Below, piece by piece: positions 33,852 through 45,364 of a DNA stretch of 64,000 nucleotides (its first letter is position 1; each line of letters begins with the position of its first letter). Location: positions 2,460,562-2,524,561 of the forward strand of contig FJOG01000001.1 of NCBI GenBank assembly GCA_900073065.1, given 5' to 3'. The notes under the pieces were generated by a model. That model was not told where the DNA came from. It did no database searches and worked only from the letters and a program-made list of their open reading frames with translations. A program made the translations under genes and the position numbers. The stretch comes from Phialocephala subalpina (lineage: Eukaryota; Ascomycota; Leotiomycetes; Helotiales; Mollisiaceae).

Positions 33852-34877
33852 TTATTCCCAGGGGTCTGCAACCAACCTGATTCCACTAATTCCTTTCTGC
33901 ATCTTATCGAGTGCCTCATTGACTCCCTTCAAACCCCCGCTGATCTTTTCGATTGGGAGCGGAGTGATGGCTCCCCATAAAATTCCTTGCGGGAGATACT
34001 CGTGGATCACCCACTCTTGCAAGCCGCGATTCTTTTCCTCGTAGAGAGGATCGGACCACGGTTCAAACACACGTTTCACTCCATCGGGAAGCGTCTCAGG
34101 CCCGAACGCTGGCTGCATGGCATACAAGTTCCCGCCACCCTGGGCTGTAAGCACCCGCGCTGTCACCGCAACCGTTTTCGACAGAGAGATCGTGTCCACC
34201 ACTATATCGTAAGGACCCTCGGCCACGAGTTCGTTGACGAGCGAGTCCGGCTCGAGCGTGTGGTCGATTACCGCGGCGGCACCCAACTTGGAGACAAAGT
34301 CGCGATGCTTGGGCGAGGAGGTCGTAATGACCGTGTACCCGGCTTGGGAAAGATATTGGACGGAAAGACCACCAAAGCTAGAGGAGCCGCCGTAGATCAG
34401 AACCCCCAGACCCTTAGCTTTCGCAGAGCCATCGAGGCTAGGTTTGTCCAGTCCCAATCTTTCCGTAAATAGGCCGACCACACAGGTCAGGTTCATCATG
34501 AGACTAGCTGGAATGGCAGAGTCGATGTCGGCCGGGACTTTGCTGACCATGGTATCCCCAACAACCACATATCTTTGATATGCCCCATATTGATTGCCTA
34601 CAACTCCGAACCTCTTCGAGACCACCACTCTCTCCCCAACTTGAAAGTCTGTGACTTGAGGGCCGACCGCTTCAACTCTTCCCCCAAATGTAGAGCCAAG
34701 AACGGCAGGGTATTGAAGAGGGAAGATGTCGAGTTTGGCAATTTTGAATTCCACTGGGTTGAATGCAATGACTTCGTTCTTGATGAGGAGTTCACGAGGT
34801 CCAGGTTTGTAAGTTTCGACTTCATGGACCTCAAGGGGCGCCTTAGCAGCGGGGATGATGGCAGCGAGGTTGGCCAT
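33852..34877 (-). CDS. Zinc-type alcohol dehydrogenase-like/enoyl reductase (MDR superfamily)
   Basis: Intronless 341-aa NAD(P)H-dependent oxidoreductase of the medium-chain dehydrogenase/reductase family. The GroES-like N-terminal part includes PAVLGSTFGGRVEAVGPQVT and GERVVV. The Rossmann part has the nucleotide-binding loop YGGSSSFGGLSVQYLSQAGY. The cysteine and histidine ligands of zinc-dependent ADHs are not obvious in the usual places, so it resembles the zinc-independent fungal group that includes ToxD-like and trans-acting enoyl reductases. No polyketide or other biosynthetic core gene lies nearby, so a role in secondary metabolism is only a possibility. It may be cytosolic; no targeting signal is visible. 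Confidence 0.85.
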   Translation of the reverse strand: MANLAAIIPAAKAPLEVHEVETYKPGPRELLIKNEVIAFNPVEFKIAKLDIFPLQYPAVLGSTFGGRVEAVGPQVTDFQVGERVVVSKRFGVVGNQYGAYQRYVVVGDTMVSKVPADIDSAIPASLMMNLTCVVGLFTERLGLDKPSLDGSAKAKGLGVLIYGGSSSFGGLSVQYLSQAGYTVITTSSPKHRDFVSKLGAAAVIDHTLEPDSLVNELVAEGPYDIVVDTISLSKTVAVTARVLTAQGGGNLYAMQPAFGPETLPDGVKRVFEPWSDPLYEEKNRGLQEWVIHEYLPQGILWGAITPLPIEKISGGLKGVNEALDKMQKGISGIRLVADPWE

Positions 34878-35739
34878 AATGATGTAATTATATAATGATC
34901 AAGAGGATATTAATAGATGGATTGGAAATGGCAATCAAATAGTAAGTTATTGGCGAGCTCATACTTGAAATTTGCAGACGCTTTTCTAGGTTTTATACTG
35001 GAGATCAATACAAACTTCCGAAGTCGTATGTTTCAAGGGTCCGATCGTCTAACGATCCTATGTGAATTCAAATTGCATCTTTCAAATCTCGCTATTGGGC
35101 GACTTTTAAGACCGAAAGGCCGAGGGCAAGTGGGCGAGCAGCGACAACTTTCAACGTATGTTCAGCGTATGTCTAAAAAGTCCATTCGTTTGGACCTGAG
35201 TGATTAGTAATGCCACGGAGGTTCTCGGCGGACGACGACTCAACACCTGTATGTAGCAGACGCCTGGGCCTATCTAATACTGTTGGAATAGATATCACGT
35301 GTCTAGGCCGGTAGGCTTAGCGTGATCTTACTCTTTATAAGAGTAAGCCTCGAGCTCTTAGACTCGAGGTAAAACAAGAACAATGAACAGCACTGATTTT
35401 ACCCTACGCTTTACCCCTCCATCATAGACGCGTACGCTTTCCTAAGTGATACGTATCTCCGATTGTAACGACAAATACCATTGCTTCTGATCTTTCGAAA
35501 ATTAACGGCGTCAAATAATCCCCTAAATTAAGGTTTATGTCATGGACGGGATGCCTGGTATGTTGCGAGAAGTTTCGACAGCCTCAGATATTCTCTGGTT
35601 TTGATGCTATCTGCTTTGAGAATACGACCCGGAGCACGTGGTCTAGCTCTTGCGCACGCATGTTTACGAACAGGTACGGAATGATACAGTAGGGTAGCGG
35701 AGTAAATATTCCTAGAGTCTTTGCCATTGCTATCAAGCT
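34878..35739. other. Intergenic region containing a solo LTR
   Basis: About 860 bp between two minus-strand genes. Apart from the 193-bp LTR listed separately, I see no coding or RNA signal. Confidence 0.5.
35281..35473. mobile_element. Solo LTR of a copia-type retrotransposon
   Basis: A 193-bp segment begins TGTTGGAATA and ends TAACGACA (TG...CA ends), and is bracketed by a perfect 5-bp direct repeat AATAC (35276-35280 and 35474-35478). TGTTGGAAT-type starts and 5-bp target duplications are typical of Ty1/copia LTRs. Inside are two inverted repeats: CTTACTCT/AGAGTAAG (35327-35334 with 35340-35347, loop TTATA) and CCTCGAG/CTCGAGG (35348-35354 with 35363-35369). No gag or pol sequence adjoins it, so the internal region was lost by LTR-LTR recombination. 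Orientation is uncertain; reading on plus gives the TG start. Confidence 0.8.
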
Positions 35740-36747
35740 TCACTTTAAGAAATTGCCATTAGTCTTGGCCAGAATCTCATCATAGTACCCCTGAAAAGCT
35801 AGCCAGCCCTTCGCAGGCGTTCCAATCTGATCATAGGTGAAAGCAGCTTCTTCATCCTTGATCAATATCTTCTTATGTCCACTTCCAGCAGAAGCAGCAT
35901 CCACAAGTAATTGAGCATGGCAAGTCTTGTCCAGACTCATGAACCAGAATGCTGCCTCGTCCACGGATTGACCAACAGTCAACAATCCATGGTTCTGCAG
36001 AATCGCTGCTTTCCCATTGCCAAGGCACTTTGCGATACGGCGGCCTTCTTCTCGATCGAGGACAATGCCGCCAAAATTGTTGTATATAGCATGGGATTTG
36101 TAAAATCGGAGAGAGTCTTGAGTGATCATGTCAAGTTCTCGGCCGAACACTGAGAAGGCTTTGCCATAGACTGAATGGGCATGGCAAGCTGCATGGACAT
36201 CGGGTCGGGCTTTGTGGACTTCAATGAAATTAGCAGAAGTTACCTGAGGGATGAATGTAAACGTTACTCTCAGAATGGATGGCAAAGGCCGCAGCATTGA
36301 TAGGCTCATCTCCAATGACAACATCTCCATCTTCGTTAACCAAAATCAAGTCACTGACACAAATTTGAGAAAAATGCTGGGAGAACGGGTTGAGCCAGAA
36401 ATGATCAGTCAAGATTGGATCTCGAACGGAGCTTTCAAACGTCAATAATACGATTAAGCAATAATATCTCGAGGCTCAAACTCACATATGTCCAGCAACT
36501 CCCTCATCAAATCCTCTCTCAGCAAAGCTACACTTATCAGCAAGAACACTTAAATTCGGAAGCTACTGACTCACAACCGAAACGCTGCAGCAAGATGTTG
36601 CTTTCGATACAATCTCTCCTCCTCCAAACTATCAAACTTCGGATATGATCTGATCTTCAACTTCTTCCCGGAAACAGTCTTCCCCAAAGCCGCCACCTGA
36701 GCGTTGCTTGAGGTTTCGCCTACGAGAGTTGTTGCTGACGGTGCCAT
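35740..36747 (-). CDS. Class II aldolase/adducin-domain protein
   Basis: About 285 aa, exons (descending) 36747-36575, 36527-36486, 36431-36268 and 36218-35740; introns 47-54 bp with matching phases. Exon 2 is only 42 bp. The fold is recognisable from FAERGFDEGVAGHI near the N-terminus, DHFWLNPFSQHFSQICVSDL, the metal-binding HAACHAHS segment (His-x-His ligands) and LQNHGLLTVG, which carries the third His of fuculose-aldolase-like proteins. Members cleave or epimerise sugar phosphates, or act as non-catalytic adducin heads; fungal proteins of this type are mostly uncharacterised. The gene is divergent from the tyrosinase, with about 1.16 kb shared upstream. Confidence 0.85.
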
Positions 36748-37904
36748 GTTTGCTACCTTTGGTCTGTGTATAACAACAATGGAAGAGTTTAAAAGAAGGT
36801 CAACAATTCAAACATATGGTCGTTCAGGAAGAATGGTAGCGTCTGACAATCAGCGAAAGCCCGATTGGGATGCCCCTCAGCGCGGGGAAGCAAAAGTGGG
36901 GTGGAGCGGAAACTACTTAGCCGGCCGCAGAAGCTCGTGATCTCACCCCGAGTTTGGACTTCCAACTCGCAACTCATCCCTCATATGGACCCCAAACCAT
37001 TCCAACGAAGCTGTGCAAGGGCATTCAAATTATCTGTTCTAGGCGAAGGTGTGAATGAAATTGAGATGATCGTTGAAGCTCCGTTTGCACCTCTGAGATG
37101 ACGATAAGCCTGACCTCGGACTCTATTGCTCATCTCCTGCCTGAGATTCAGTGTATGTATCAAGTTTACGAACTCGAACCAGCCTCCACTTCAGAGTCTT
37201 GCGAGGCAGAAAGTTGCCTCACATGATCCAGCTCTCAGAACGCGCAAGCCCCGTTACGCGAAATCAGCCATAAGACGGCGTGTTGAGCTGTTCGGCGTTA
37301 AATCTCTTCCACTCGAAGCTTGCTGACATTGTGCGTGTGACAGCCAAGAACGATGCTTTTGCGAATGCTTCAGAATGAGAAACTATGCGTGCAGATCAAG
37401 ATGCAATACCGCGTTCTTATGACCTCTGGAATTCACGAGCTCACCTTCTTTTACGCCGTTTTCCATTTTGGCTTTTGGTACTGGAGGTCTTCATGCAAGA
37501 GAGCTCGAAGAGAGCTGTCAAATGCGGGATAAGCATCTCACCCGTTCTGTAAGGCTGAGGAGTGCATTCGCTGCGGATGAAGCCGAGACATAAAGCCACA
37601 GCTGAACCTACCCCTCCATAGAGAGCTTACGCCACTATTCCACAACATACTGCCTCTGCCCTATGATCTCTTAAAATACAGTCAGATGAAACCAAATGCG
37701 GTGTTTGTGGTCGACGTGGCAGGGCTGAACCTGTGCTTCAGCTCGTGTCTTGAATGGGAAGGGACGTTGGAGGAGAGCTACCTAGGCGGGGTAGCAAGCT
37801 CGACGTGGTTCGACTCGAATTTAATATCCCACAATCCTCTCTAAACTTCTCCAAACCTCTCTTTAGTGCGAACACTTCCATCAAGATACAACATCCTCGA
37901 AGAC
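36748..37904. other. Divergent promoter region
   Basis: About 1.16 kb between the starts of the aldolase/adducin gene (minus) and the tyrosinase gene (plus). No other gene seen; it should contain both promoters. Confidence 0.5.
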
Positions 37905-40843
37905 ATGTCTGCAATCAACTACCCAATCGTAGGCGCTCCAAAGCCTTCTACAGCTCCGGCTGACGGTACGTACTCGCACTTCATCCGTACCTGCATTCAT
38001 CCCGTCACCTTCGTCTTGAGCTCCAAAGTCCGGCCTCGATATCAGAGCTTTGGGGCTCATCAGAAGTAGCATGGTACCAGACATCATGAAACTGACAATC
38101 TCCCAGGTTCTGTCCCACTTCGAATCGAGATCCGCGACCTGCAGAAGAACCCTGATCAATGGAACCTCTACCTCCTCGGCCTCAACGCATTCAAGAGCCT
38201 TGATGAGAAATCAGACCTCTCTTACTACGGTATTGCAGGCATTCACGGTCGACCATATCGTCCATGGGGAGGCGTGAATGGCGACAATCCTGGGTAAGCA
38301 ACAACTCGGCTCTCTTGATATGCAGGAAAGGTACACACTGATTCGTTGGACAGTGGATGGCAGGGATATTGTACCCATACTTCTATCCTCTTCGCCCCAT
38401 GGCATCGTCCGTACCTTGCCTTGTTCGAGCAACAGCTCTATGCAGCAGTCCAGAACATTGCCTCTCAATTCCCCGCTGAGTCGAAGGCTCGCTATCAGGC
38501 TGCTGCTGCCAGCTTCCGCATTCCGGTACGCTTACTGTTCTTGAGTTCCTTTCTTTTGGCTAACGTGTATCAGTATTGGGACTGGGCTGCCACTCCAGAG
38601 GACGGTGGATACTTCCCTAACATTGTCGGAAGCGCGGCCAATGTCAAAGTGATCACGCCAGCTTCAGGCGGAAAGACTGTCACCATTCCCAACCCTCTGT
38701 ATACTACCCAGTTCCATCCTCTCCTTCCTGGTGACTTTGTCTCTCAACGATCCGGAAATGGCACAATCCCGGTATGCCTCCCATCTTCATCATCCCCTTC
38801 CTTCTTTTATCCGAAGTCTCACCTGATAGGGGCTGGATATTGGATATGCGTGCTCTTCACTAAGATCATGAGTAGTACGCAAAATGGACATCAACTCTCC
38901 GCTACCCATCCAATCCTACCTCAACTTCTGCCGTTTCGGAAGAGGATCAGGTCTTCCAGGCAATGTCAACTCAATTTGCAGCCATTCAACAGAACGTCAA
39001 CATCCTCCTTACCGATCCCAACTACACCGACTTCACTACTTTCAGTAATCATGAGCTTATCAATGACGATCCTGGTTTCCAGGCCTCTCTTGAGGACATT
39101 CACAACGGTATTCATGGGGCTGTTGGTAAGTCTCCAATTTTGTGTGTAGTGGTCCTCTCTCCTTTTAGTCATTTTGAAGTCCTTGCTGCAAACTTCTGCA
39201 TGTCTCATCACCTTAAGAAGTATACATCTTGCTTCAGAGAATACCCGCCACACCATTTGAAGAACACATGTTGACTTTGATATTTTATCAATTAGGTGGT
39301 ACTGGTGGACATATGGGAGAGCTTGATTATTCTGCCTTTGATCCCGTGTTCTGGCTTCATCATGTGTAGGTCGACGCTAGTTAATTGTCTTGGTTCGCTA
39401 CAGATACTGACTCATTTCGTTATAGAAATGTTGACCGTCTCTTCGCAATCTGGCAAGCCATCAACCCCTCCCAATACACATTTGACAGGGTCGATACTCA
39501 AGGCGGTGGCACTTTCGTGATTCAAGCTGGCAGTGACGAGAACACCACCACGGGCCTTGCACCTTTCAATGATGCGACCGGTCAGAACTATTGTGAGTAT
39601 CAACGGAGAAATCATGTCCCCTTACGCAATCTTCTCCGAGGACAATGCGAAACTTCTCGCAGAACAATCTAGATCGGGCATTTACTAATTTGTATGATTC
39701 ACAGGGACCGCCGCAGCCGCCTCATCCACTCAGACATTCAACTACGCATATCCCGAGACACAGCGCTGGCTATTCCAGAGCGACTCAGATTACCAAAACA
39801 GCATCCAAAATACCATCCAACAGCTCTACGGTGGCCTCGCTAACAACTTCACCGACAACTCCAACTTCATGGTTCAGTCAGCGGCCGCGCCAGCTGCGCC
39901 TGCAATCAAGGAGGTAGCCATCGAGAATCAGAAGCCTATCGTCGATTCTGCACCTGAAGTTGCGCCTGCAAAGCAAGACTCCGGCTTCCATCCTATCAAG
40001 GGTTTAGTTCACCAAGTTAAAGAGATCTTCCATCACAATGATACCCCTCCAACGACGGATCGTGGGCTAGATCTCGAAGCTGAAATCGGCAAACGTGAGT
40101 TGCTCCTTTCAAGACGCAGAATGAACTGTTGCTCTCATCTCTCCTCTTGTGGAACATTTGAACTGACTCTAGATCAAGCCGTCGAAAACAAGCCCGAGCC
40201 GAAGGCCGTCACCTACACTGACTACATTGCCAACATCAAAGCCTCCAAACACGGCCTTGGCGAGTCCTATCGTGTGCATATCTTCCTGGGTGATTTTACT
40301 CCAGATCTGAAGACTTGGCATACTCAAGATGCTCTCGTCGGTACTTTCATTGGTAAGACAATGCCGGATTATTACCTACTTGCTGAAGGCTTTGTTTGCT
40401 GACGATTACAGCCTTTGGAAAGAATACCACTGCAGGGGATGATGGTGAGACTAGCTGTGGAAAGTGCAAGAAGGATGCCAAGCGTGATGTCTACATCACC
40501 GGCACTATTCCCTTGACCGCTCAGATTCTTTCGGTAAGTCGCACTTCTTCGGTCACATCCTGCGAGACACGTTTAGCATGCTAATACCGAGCAGGAGGTT
40601 AAGAAAGGCGACTGTCCTTCCATGGACAAGGAGAACGTCATCCCATACCTGACCAAGAACCTTCACTGGCGCGTCACCCTTGCAGACGGCACCGAATATC
40701 CTCGCGAAAATGTCCCAGGCCTCACAGTCAGCGTTGTTACTACCGATGTCACCATTCCTGTCCACGGACGACCTCAACGAAGTGGTGTCTACGAAACTCA
40801 TCCTGAGGTTACTGCTGGTAGACCTGCTGGCGCTTCTGCTTAG
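37905..40843 (+). CDS. Tyrosinase (polyphenol oxidase)
   Basis: Type-3 copper oxidase that hydroxylates monophenols and oxidises o-diphenols to quinones, feeding melanin or defence pathways. About 681 aa from eleven exons: 37905-37965, 38107-38293, 38354-38525, 38574-38771, 38876-39125, 39296-39365, 39426-39592, 39705-40094, 40173-40352, 40412-40533, 40595-40843. CuA ligands are by family His67 (GIHGRPY), His91 (CTHTS, with Cys89 placed for the Cys-His thioether) and His100 (PWHRPYL). CuB ligands are His282 and His286 (HNGIH) and His312 (FWLHHVNVDR). A Pro/Ala/Lys-rich linker near 420-500 leads to a C-terminal domain with a CGKC motif (574-577), which may help copper loading and be removed on activation. 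No signal peptide, so probably intracellular as a latent pro-enzyme. Confidence 0.93.
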
Positions 40844-41278
40844 TTACAGGGCTTGAAACTCCGAAGGTGGCGAAGGGCAAATAATAAATTTTGGGAATGC
40901 ATTTCAATGGCAAGGGTCCAGGAGCGTCGAGATTACTTGAAATTCTGCGATATGCAAAAATAGTTTCCCGCGTTGCTCTTCACAAAGAAACAATGCAATC
41001 ACCAGCATGAAAGACTAATGATGACCCCGCATTGAGACGTGAGCTGTAGTTTTCACATCCCAACACTTCAATCCAAGGCTGTCACACCGGCAGGTACGTC
41101 ACATCGTCGAACCATCCTCCTACTTTTCAGCCTCAAAAGCCACTGCCTTCCACCAAATATCTCTCCATGATATCATGAGGCCATTCAAAGTCTCTTTGTG
41201 CTTCTTTCTGAGATCTTAAGAAGCCCCGCACTCCACTCCTAAGAAAGTTTCTAGGATCTTTGTCGATATACATCCAAG
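40844..41278. other. Intergenic region
   Basis: About 435 bp, tyrosinase 3' UTR plus the promoter of the next plus-strand gene. Nothing else recognised. Confidence 0.5.
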
Positions 41279-42150
41279 ATGATACCCACGACCAGCACAG
41301 GTGTTGTTACCACTGCCATCTCGACAAGTTACAGTGATGGAACCGCAGTGACAAAATACTCAACCGTAACTCTGACGGCTACTTATTTTGGAGAGACTTT
41401 CTCTACATTGTCTACAGCACCTGATATTTCACCTCTCGCACATCGACAGCTAACACCGCAGATCCTACCTTTATTGGCTCTTCGACCTTTTAAGTGTCAG
41501 CGGATTTGACTTCAAGCTCTTCAAATTCTTCAACGACATCCAGTCACAAAGCCACACATAAAGGAGGATTGGCATCAGGCGCGAGAGCTGGGATCGCAAT
41601 CGCGATCATAACCCTCTTCCTGCTGGCTTTATTGGCAATATGGATTGTGATCCGACGATGCAGGAGTTTGAAGAATGAGGGACGAGACACCTTACCGGAG
41701 TTCCATGGACGCGATCAGCATACGAGATACTTGGTACCAGCAAAGAAGGAGATCGGGTTGGGGAAACTGGATGTGGACAAGAAGGTCGACAAGGTGGTTG
41801 TTGATGAACTATCAACAAATCATGGAAAGAAGGTCGTTTCTTTTGGACCAAACCAGCGAGAAGCAGCACACGAACTCGAGAGCCCAGTTCCTTCCTCTCT
41901 AACACCACATCGCGGAACTTCGGGCCAAGGTTCTATACCAAGTGCAACCCAACAGCAGACTAAAGTCGTACAAGAAAGCTCGATTTTGAATACGTCAGAG
42001 GAGGAACGCAGAGTGAGGGCATTACAAGAGAAAATTGACAGCGTGCGGGACGAGCGGAAGAGACTTGAGAGGATTCAAGAATTGAGGGATTTAAAGGAGC
42101 AGACAAAGAGGGATATGTTGGATGCGAAGAGATATCAAAGAGGGGTTTGA
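41279..42150 (+). pseudogene. Ser/Thr-rich single-pass membrane protein, reading frame disrupted or unusually spliced
   Basis: An ATG at 41279 starts a Thr/Ser-rich stretch (MIPTTSTGVVTTAISTSYSD and on) typical of O-mannosylated fungal surface proteins. From 41494 another frame continues with a Ser-rich linker, a transmembrane helix (RAGIAIAIITLFLLALLAIW), a basic stop-transfer RRCR, and a 150-residue charged tail ending in a coiled coil (EEERRVRALQEKIDSVRDER). Between about 41425 and 41493 the downstream frame is still Ser/Thr-rich (TSRTSTANTADPTFIGSSTF) but ends in TAA at 41491-41493, and it is one base out of phase with the start. Either a frameshift plus a stop (possibly CAA to TAA) have killed it, or a weak-donor intron removes the join. 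Overall design resembles Mid2/WSC-like sensors. Confidence 0.5.
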
Positions 42151-42473
42151 CGATGAGCTTTACCAAAGAGATTCTGTGTACCGTCTTTACCATCATTCGT
42201 TCTCTAGGTAGTCGACGACTCAAGCTCCATCTTCTTAGTTCTTAAGCAAGAGTATGAGAAGAATCCGAGCTTAGAATGAGACATCACTTCCCTCGAGATG
42301 GACAAGTGATGTAGCGTTCAATCCAGCCTTGCGGCAGCGAGACAACATGCACGTGCAAGGATGCGAACATTGCTACCTGAGATCTCATCCATTTCCTCCT
42401 TCTTGTTCTTCTTTCATCACTATCAACTTTCCATCAGATGATACGATTGGCTATTCGCCGAAGATCCAACAGT

Positions 42474-43948
42474 ATGAACGAAACAGCATCGCAAGTCTTG
42501 TACTCCCCACTCGACACCTCCGCATCACAAATTCGCGGTTTTCAGCTCCAGCCTCGTCTGGTGGGAGACCGGAGCAAGATCATGGGAGAATTGAGGATCG
42601 TTGCCTTTGATGAAATGCCAAGCTATGAAGCCTTGTCCTATGAGGTACGTATCTACAAATTCTCTTCGTCTCTGCGAATGCTTGTGTGGAATATTATGCT
42701 GAGTGAACCATTGTCTAGTGGGGCAATATCTCAGACTAGCCTTTTTCCATCGTCGTCAACGGCACCACACAATCGGTCAGAGAGAACTTATGGTGGGCGT
42801 TATATTACCTATGGAATGACGATGAAGTTCGAACGCTGTAGATAGACGCGCTGTGCATCGACCAGGCCAACACCGAGGAGCGCATTCATCAGGTCATGCA
42901 GATGGGGAAAGTGTATCCAAGTGCTAGTAGAGTGGTCATCTGGCTAGGACATGGCGACTTTCCGGATGAGGAGTTGTAATAACTATATGGTGATACCATG
43001 GCAGAACTCTACTGCTCTCGCAATATGGAACGTATCTTGGAGTACGTTGACTTTCTCGTGAGATGCACAGTCTGCCATCTACCGCTAAATTTAGTCTTAC
43101 CTCACGTATTGAAAGCGGTTCCAAAATCAAATTCAAGCCAGGCGATAAGAAGTACTTATCAGCAAGATACACAACCAGCACTGAGCCTTGGCCGTACTTC
43201 TTTCGACACTTTCAGCGGTCAGAAATGTTTGTATTCTGCCTTGCTGGATCGACTTTGGATTGTACAAAGAAGTTGCGTTGGCCAGAAATGCCATTCTCCA
43301 GCGAGACGGCATATCAATCTCGTGGAACGATTGGCTCTCTGTGTACTGGGAGATCCAGAATTATTTCGACCTCAAACGTTCAAGGCAAGAGATGGAGAGA
43401 AATTTGAAAAGTTCTACACTGAAATGGATGATTCCAATTTCAAATCGGTGCTACAACCTTGGGATCGAGTCTCTAGAAGGCAACCTGAATTCTTGTTTGA
43501 TCTCACTGTAGGTCAGAGCGAATTCAAGTGCCAAGATCCTCGAGACAAAATCTTTGGCCTGTGAGCTATGTGTCCTGATTGTCGCAAAGATGCAATTCCA
43601 GTCGATTACTCAGGATCTGTACTGCTGCTGTGTCTAGAATTACTTGAGCATCACTATTCCGTCCATCACCGCAGTAGAGATGAATATCATTATGTGTGGT
43701 TTCTTCTCGGACTGTTTGGTGCTCACTTTTCGCAAAGTGAATCGGTAGAAGTACAAGTTCAACTTAATATGAATCAGAAATTCTGGGAGAAATCCAGACC
43801 TGGAGAAGCAGCATCACTCCTCAGGAAAATCATACATAGAGTTTACAGTCGAAGACTCAACGCCCGTATTCACATGAGCGAGCCCGACCAACGAAGTCAT
43901 TCAGAAAGGGAAGTGGGCTTAGAAGGTCAAGGCAGGACTGGAAGCTGA
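42474..43948 (+). pseudogene. HET-domain (heterokaryon incompatibility) pseudogene
   Basis: Starts MNETASQVLYSPLDTSASQI, runs to YEALSYE at 42644, and crosses an intron (42645-42718, GTACGT...CTAG) into WGNIS. HET motifs follow in frame: IDALCIDQANTEERIHQVMQ, SRVVIWLGHGDF, LDRLWIVQ, CQDPRDKIFGL and KDAIPVDYS. The frame is interrupted by TAG 42737-42739, TAG 42839-42841 (where the family has an almost invariant Trp), double TAA 42977-42982 and TGA 43562-43564. Two compensating frameshifts surround the KEVALARNAILQRDG segment near 43270-43420. Intact relatives trigger cell death after fusion of unlike strains. The stops mostly fit C-to-T or G-to-A changes, suggesting RIP. The C-terminal region is otherwise preserved to 43948, so death looks recent. 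Confidence 0.85.
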
Positions 43949-44563
43949 AAAATGCTACCTCTCACAAGAAAAATAATGCCACAATCAAGCATCCACGAAA
44001 CAATGCAAGTACAGAACATACAAGTGAGCGCGATTACAGGTCGTCGCCTCCCTAGCACTAGCGAGAATTTCGCTCCCTTTTTCATAGCTCACCCCATCAT
44101 AAAACTCCCCAATCATGACTTCAACATTCTTCCGACTCAATCATCCTTTTGCATCCATTCCGTCCCACTTCCATGACTTCCTTTGCTACCACACCTCAAT
44201 ACTGATAACGAACCACCCTTGCCTTGGTCCAGAATATCGGCCCCGCAGAAATTCACCCTCGTCCTCTACTCCTGAGTATTGGTCCCCACCTCATGTTCCG
44301 AACTCTTGTCGGAATTCTGTACGATTCCCAAATCTCGCTTTGAAGATCACCAACGATCAATCGTCTTGCTCGTCTTGCCATCCTTCAAATCCTGATTCCG
44401 CATCTCAAATTCCCTCCTCTGGCGCCACTAACAGGACTTCTCTGGATAGTGAGGAAGCAATCTATTCTCAGACTTGAAAGTATCATTTCATACCGACTCC
44501 CAGGTTGAGTTTCTTACAAACCCAACGACGAAGCCTCCGCAGCACCAACAGCCTGACATTGAA
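43949..44563. other. Spacer with one doubtful open frame
   Basis: An ATG at 44115 opens 120 codons to 44477 in a reasonable start context, but the product is Ser/Pro/His-rich with no signal peptide, membrane span or family, so I do not call it. The remainder shows nothing. Confidence 0.35.
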
Positions 44564-45313
44564 CTATCGCATCGTCAGCAAAACCGAACCCAAAATCAAG
44601 AACAGCGAGAAATGCTGTAGGATCGTACTTGGCTGCGTATCACATTGAGCGATCGTCAGACCGTTATTATTAGCGCCATTCGCAATGACTGAAGGCGAAT
44701 GATGAAAGGGAGACAGGGACGGGTTTCCTCACCTGGAAATTAGTTCCAGCTGTTGCATTGCACCCCAAGGTAGTCTCAGCAGCTGCGACGGCTGAGCTAG
44801 TTGTCGATGCCGTTGTCACAGTAAGAGAATTCGACAATCCCACCGAAGATGACGAGCCAGCTCTCGAAGAAAGTGGTACAGGAGAACCAGTTGGCGCTGT
44901 GCCTACCGAAGAAGGAACAAATGAACTAGTTGATGAAGAAGAACTTACACATCGCCAGTAAAATGTACCATTTCAGCCCCCGGAAATACTTACCTCTCCC
45001 CATTTGGTAACCTCGAGCTCTCCCTCTCCACCAAGATCGAAGAAAACACACCACCAGCAATAATTCCAACTACGAAAGCCACGACACCTATCCTAATCCA
45101 CAAAATAGGCACTCTAGCTACCGTTCTCCTCGTCTTAATCCTTTTCCATATCCTGCGAAACAAGGAACATCGTCTTCGTTTCTCACCGCCGTACCCCTTC
45201 GAAACCACTTCAGGAGAGGAATCAGAAGCAACCTCTAATCCTGTAGCAGGAACAACTTCTATACCTCCGATTGAGAAATGGGGTCTTCTTCCCCAGGAAA
45301 TGATAGATGGCAT
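44564..45313 (-). CDS. Small membrane protein with Ser/Thr-rich exoplasmic region
   Basis: Probable type II membrane protein of about 200 aa; exons (descending) 45313-44994, 44943-44733 and possibly about 44630-44564. The N-terminal part contains basic clusters (EKRRRCSLFRRIWKRIKTRR) immediately before a single helix (IRIGVVAFVVGIIAGGVFSS), which places the N-terminus in the cytosol. The following exon is Ser/Thr/Val-rich and ends with a Cys and Asn-Ala-Thr near TTLGCNATAGTNFQ. The last exon, after a GTGAGG...ACGCAG intron, would add a hydrophobic tail (HFSLFLILGSVLLTM). An ATG at 45313 is the first in frame. The 3' end is the least certain part. No family recognised. Confidence 0.4.
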
Positions 45314-45364
45314 CGCTGCACGGCTGCTGCGCGAAGAGAGACGATTAAGAGTGGAGCATTTCAA

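Noticed and set aside
44115..44477. 120-codon plus-strand frame with good ATG context
   Set aside because: No signal peptide, membrane segment or recognisable motif; composition is low-complexity Ser/Pro.
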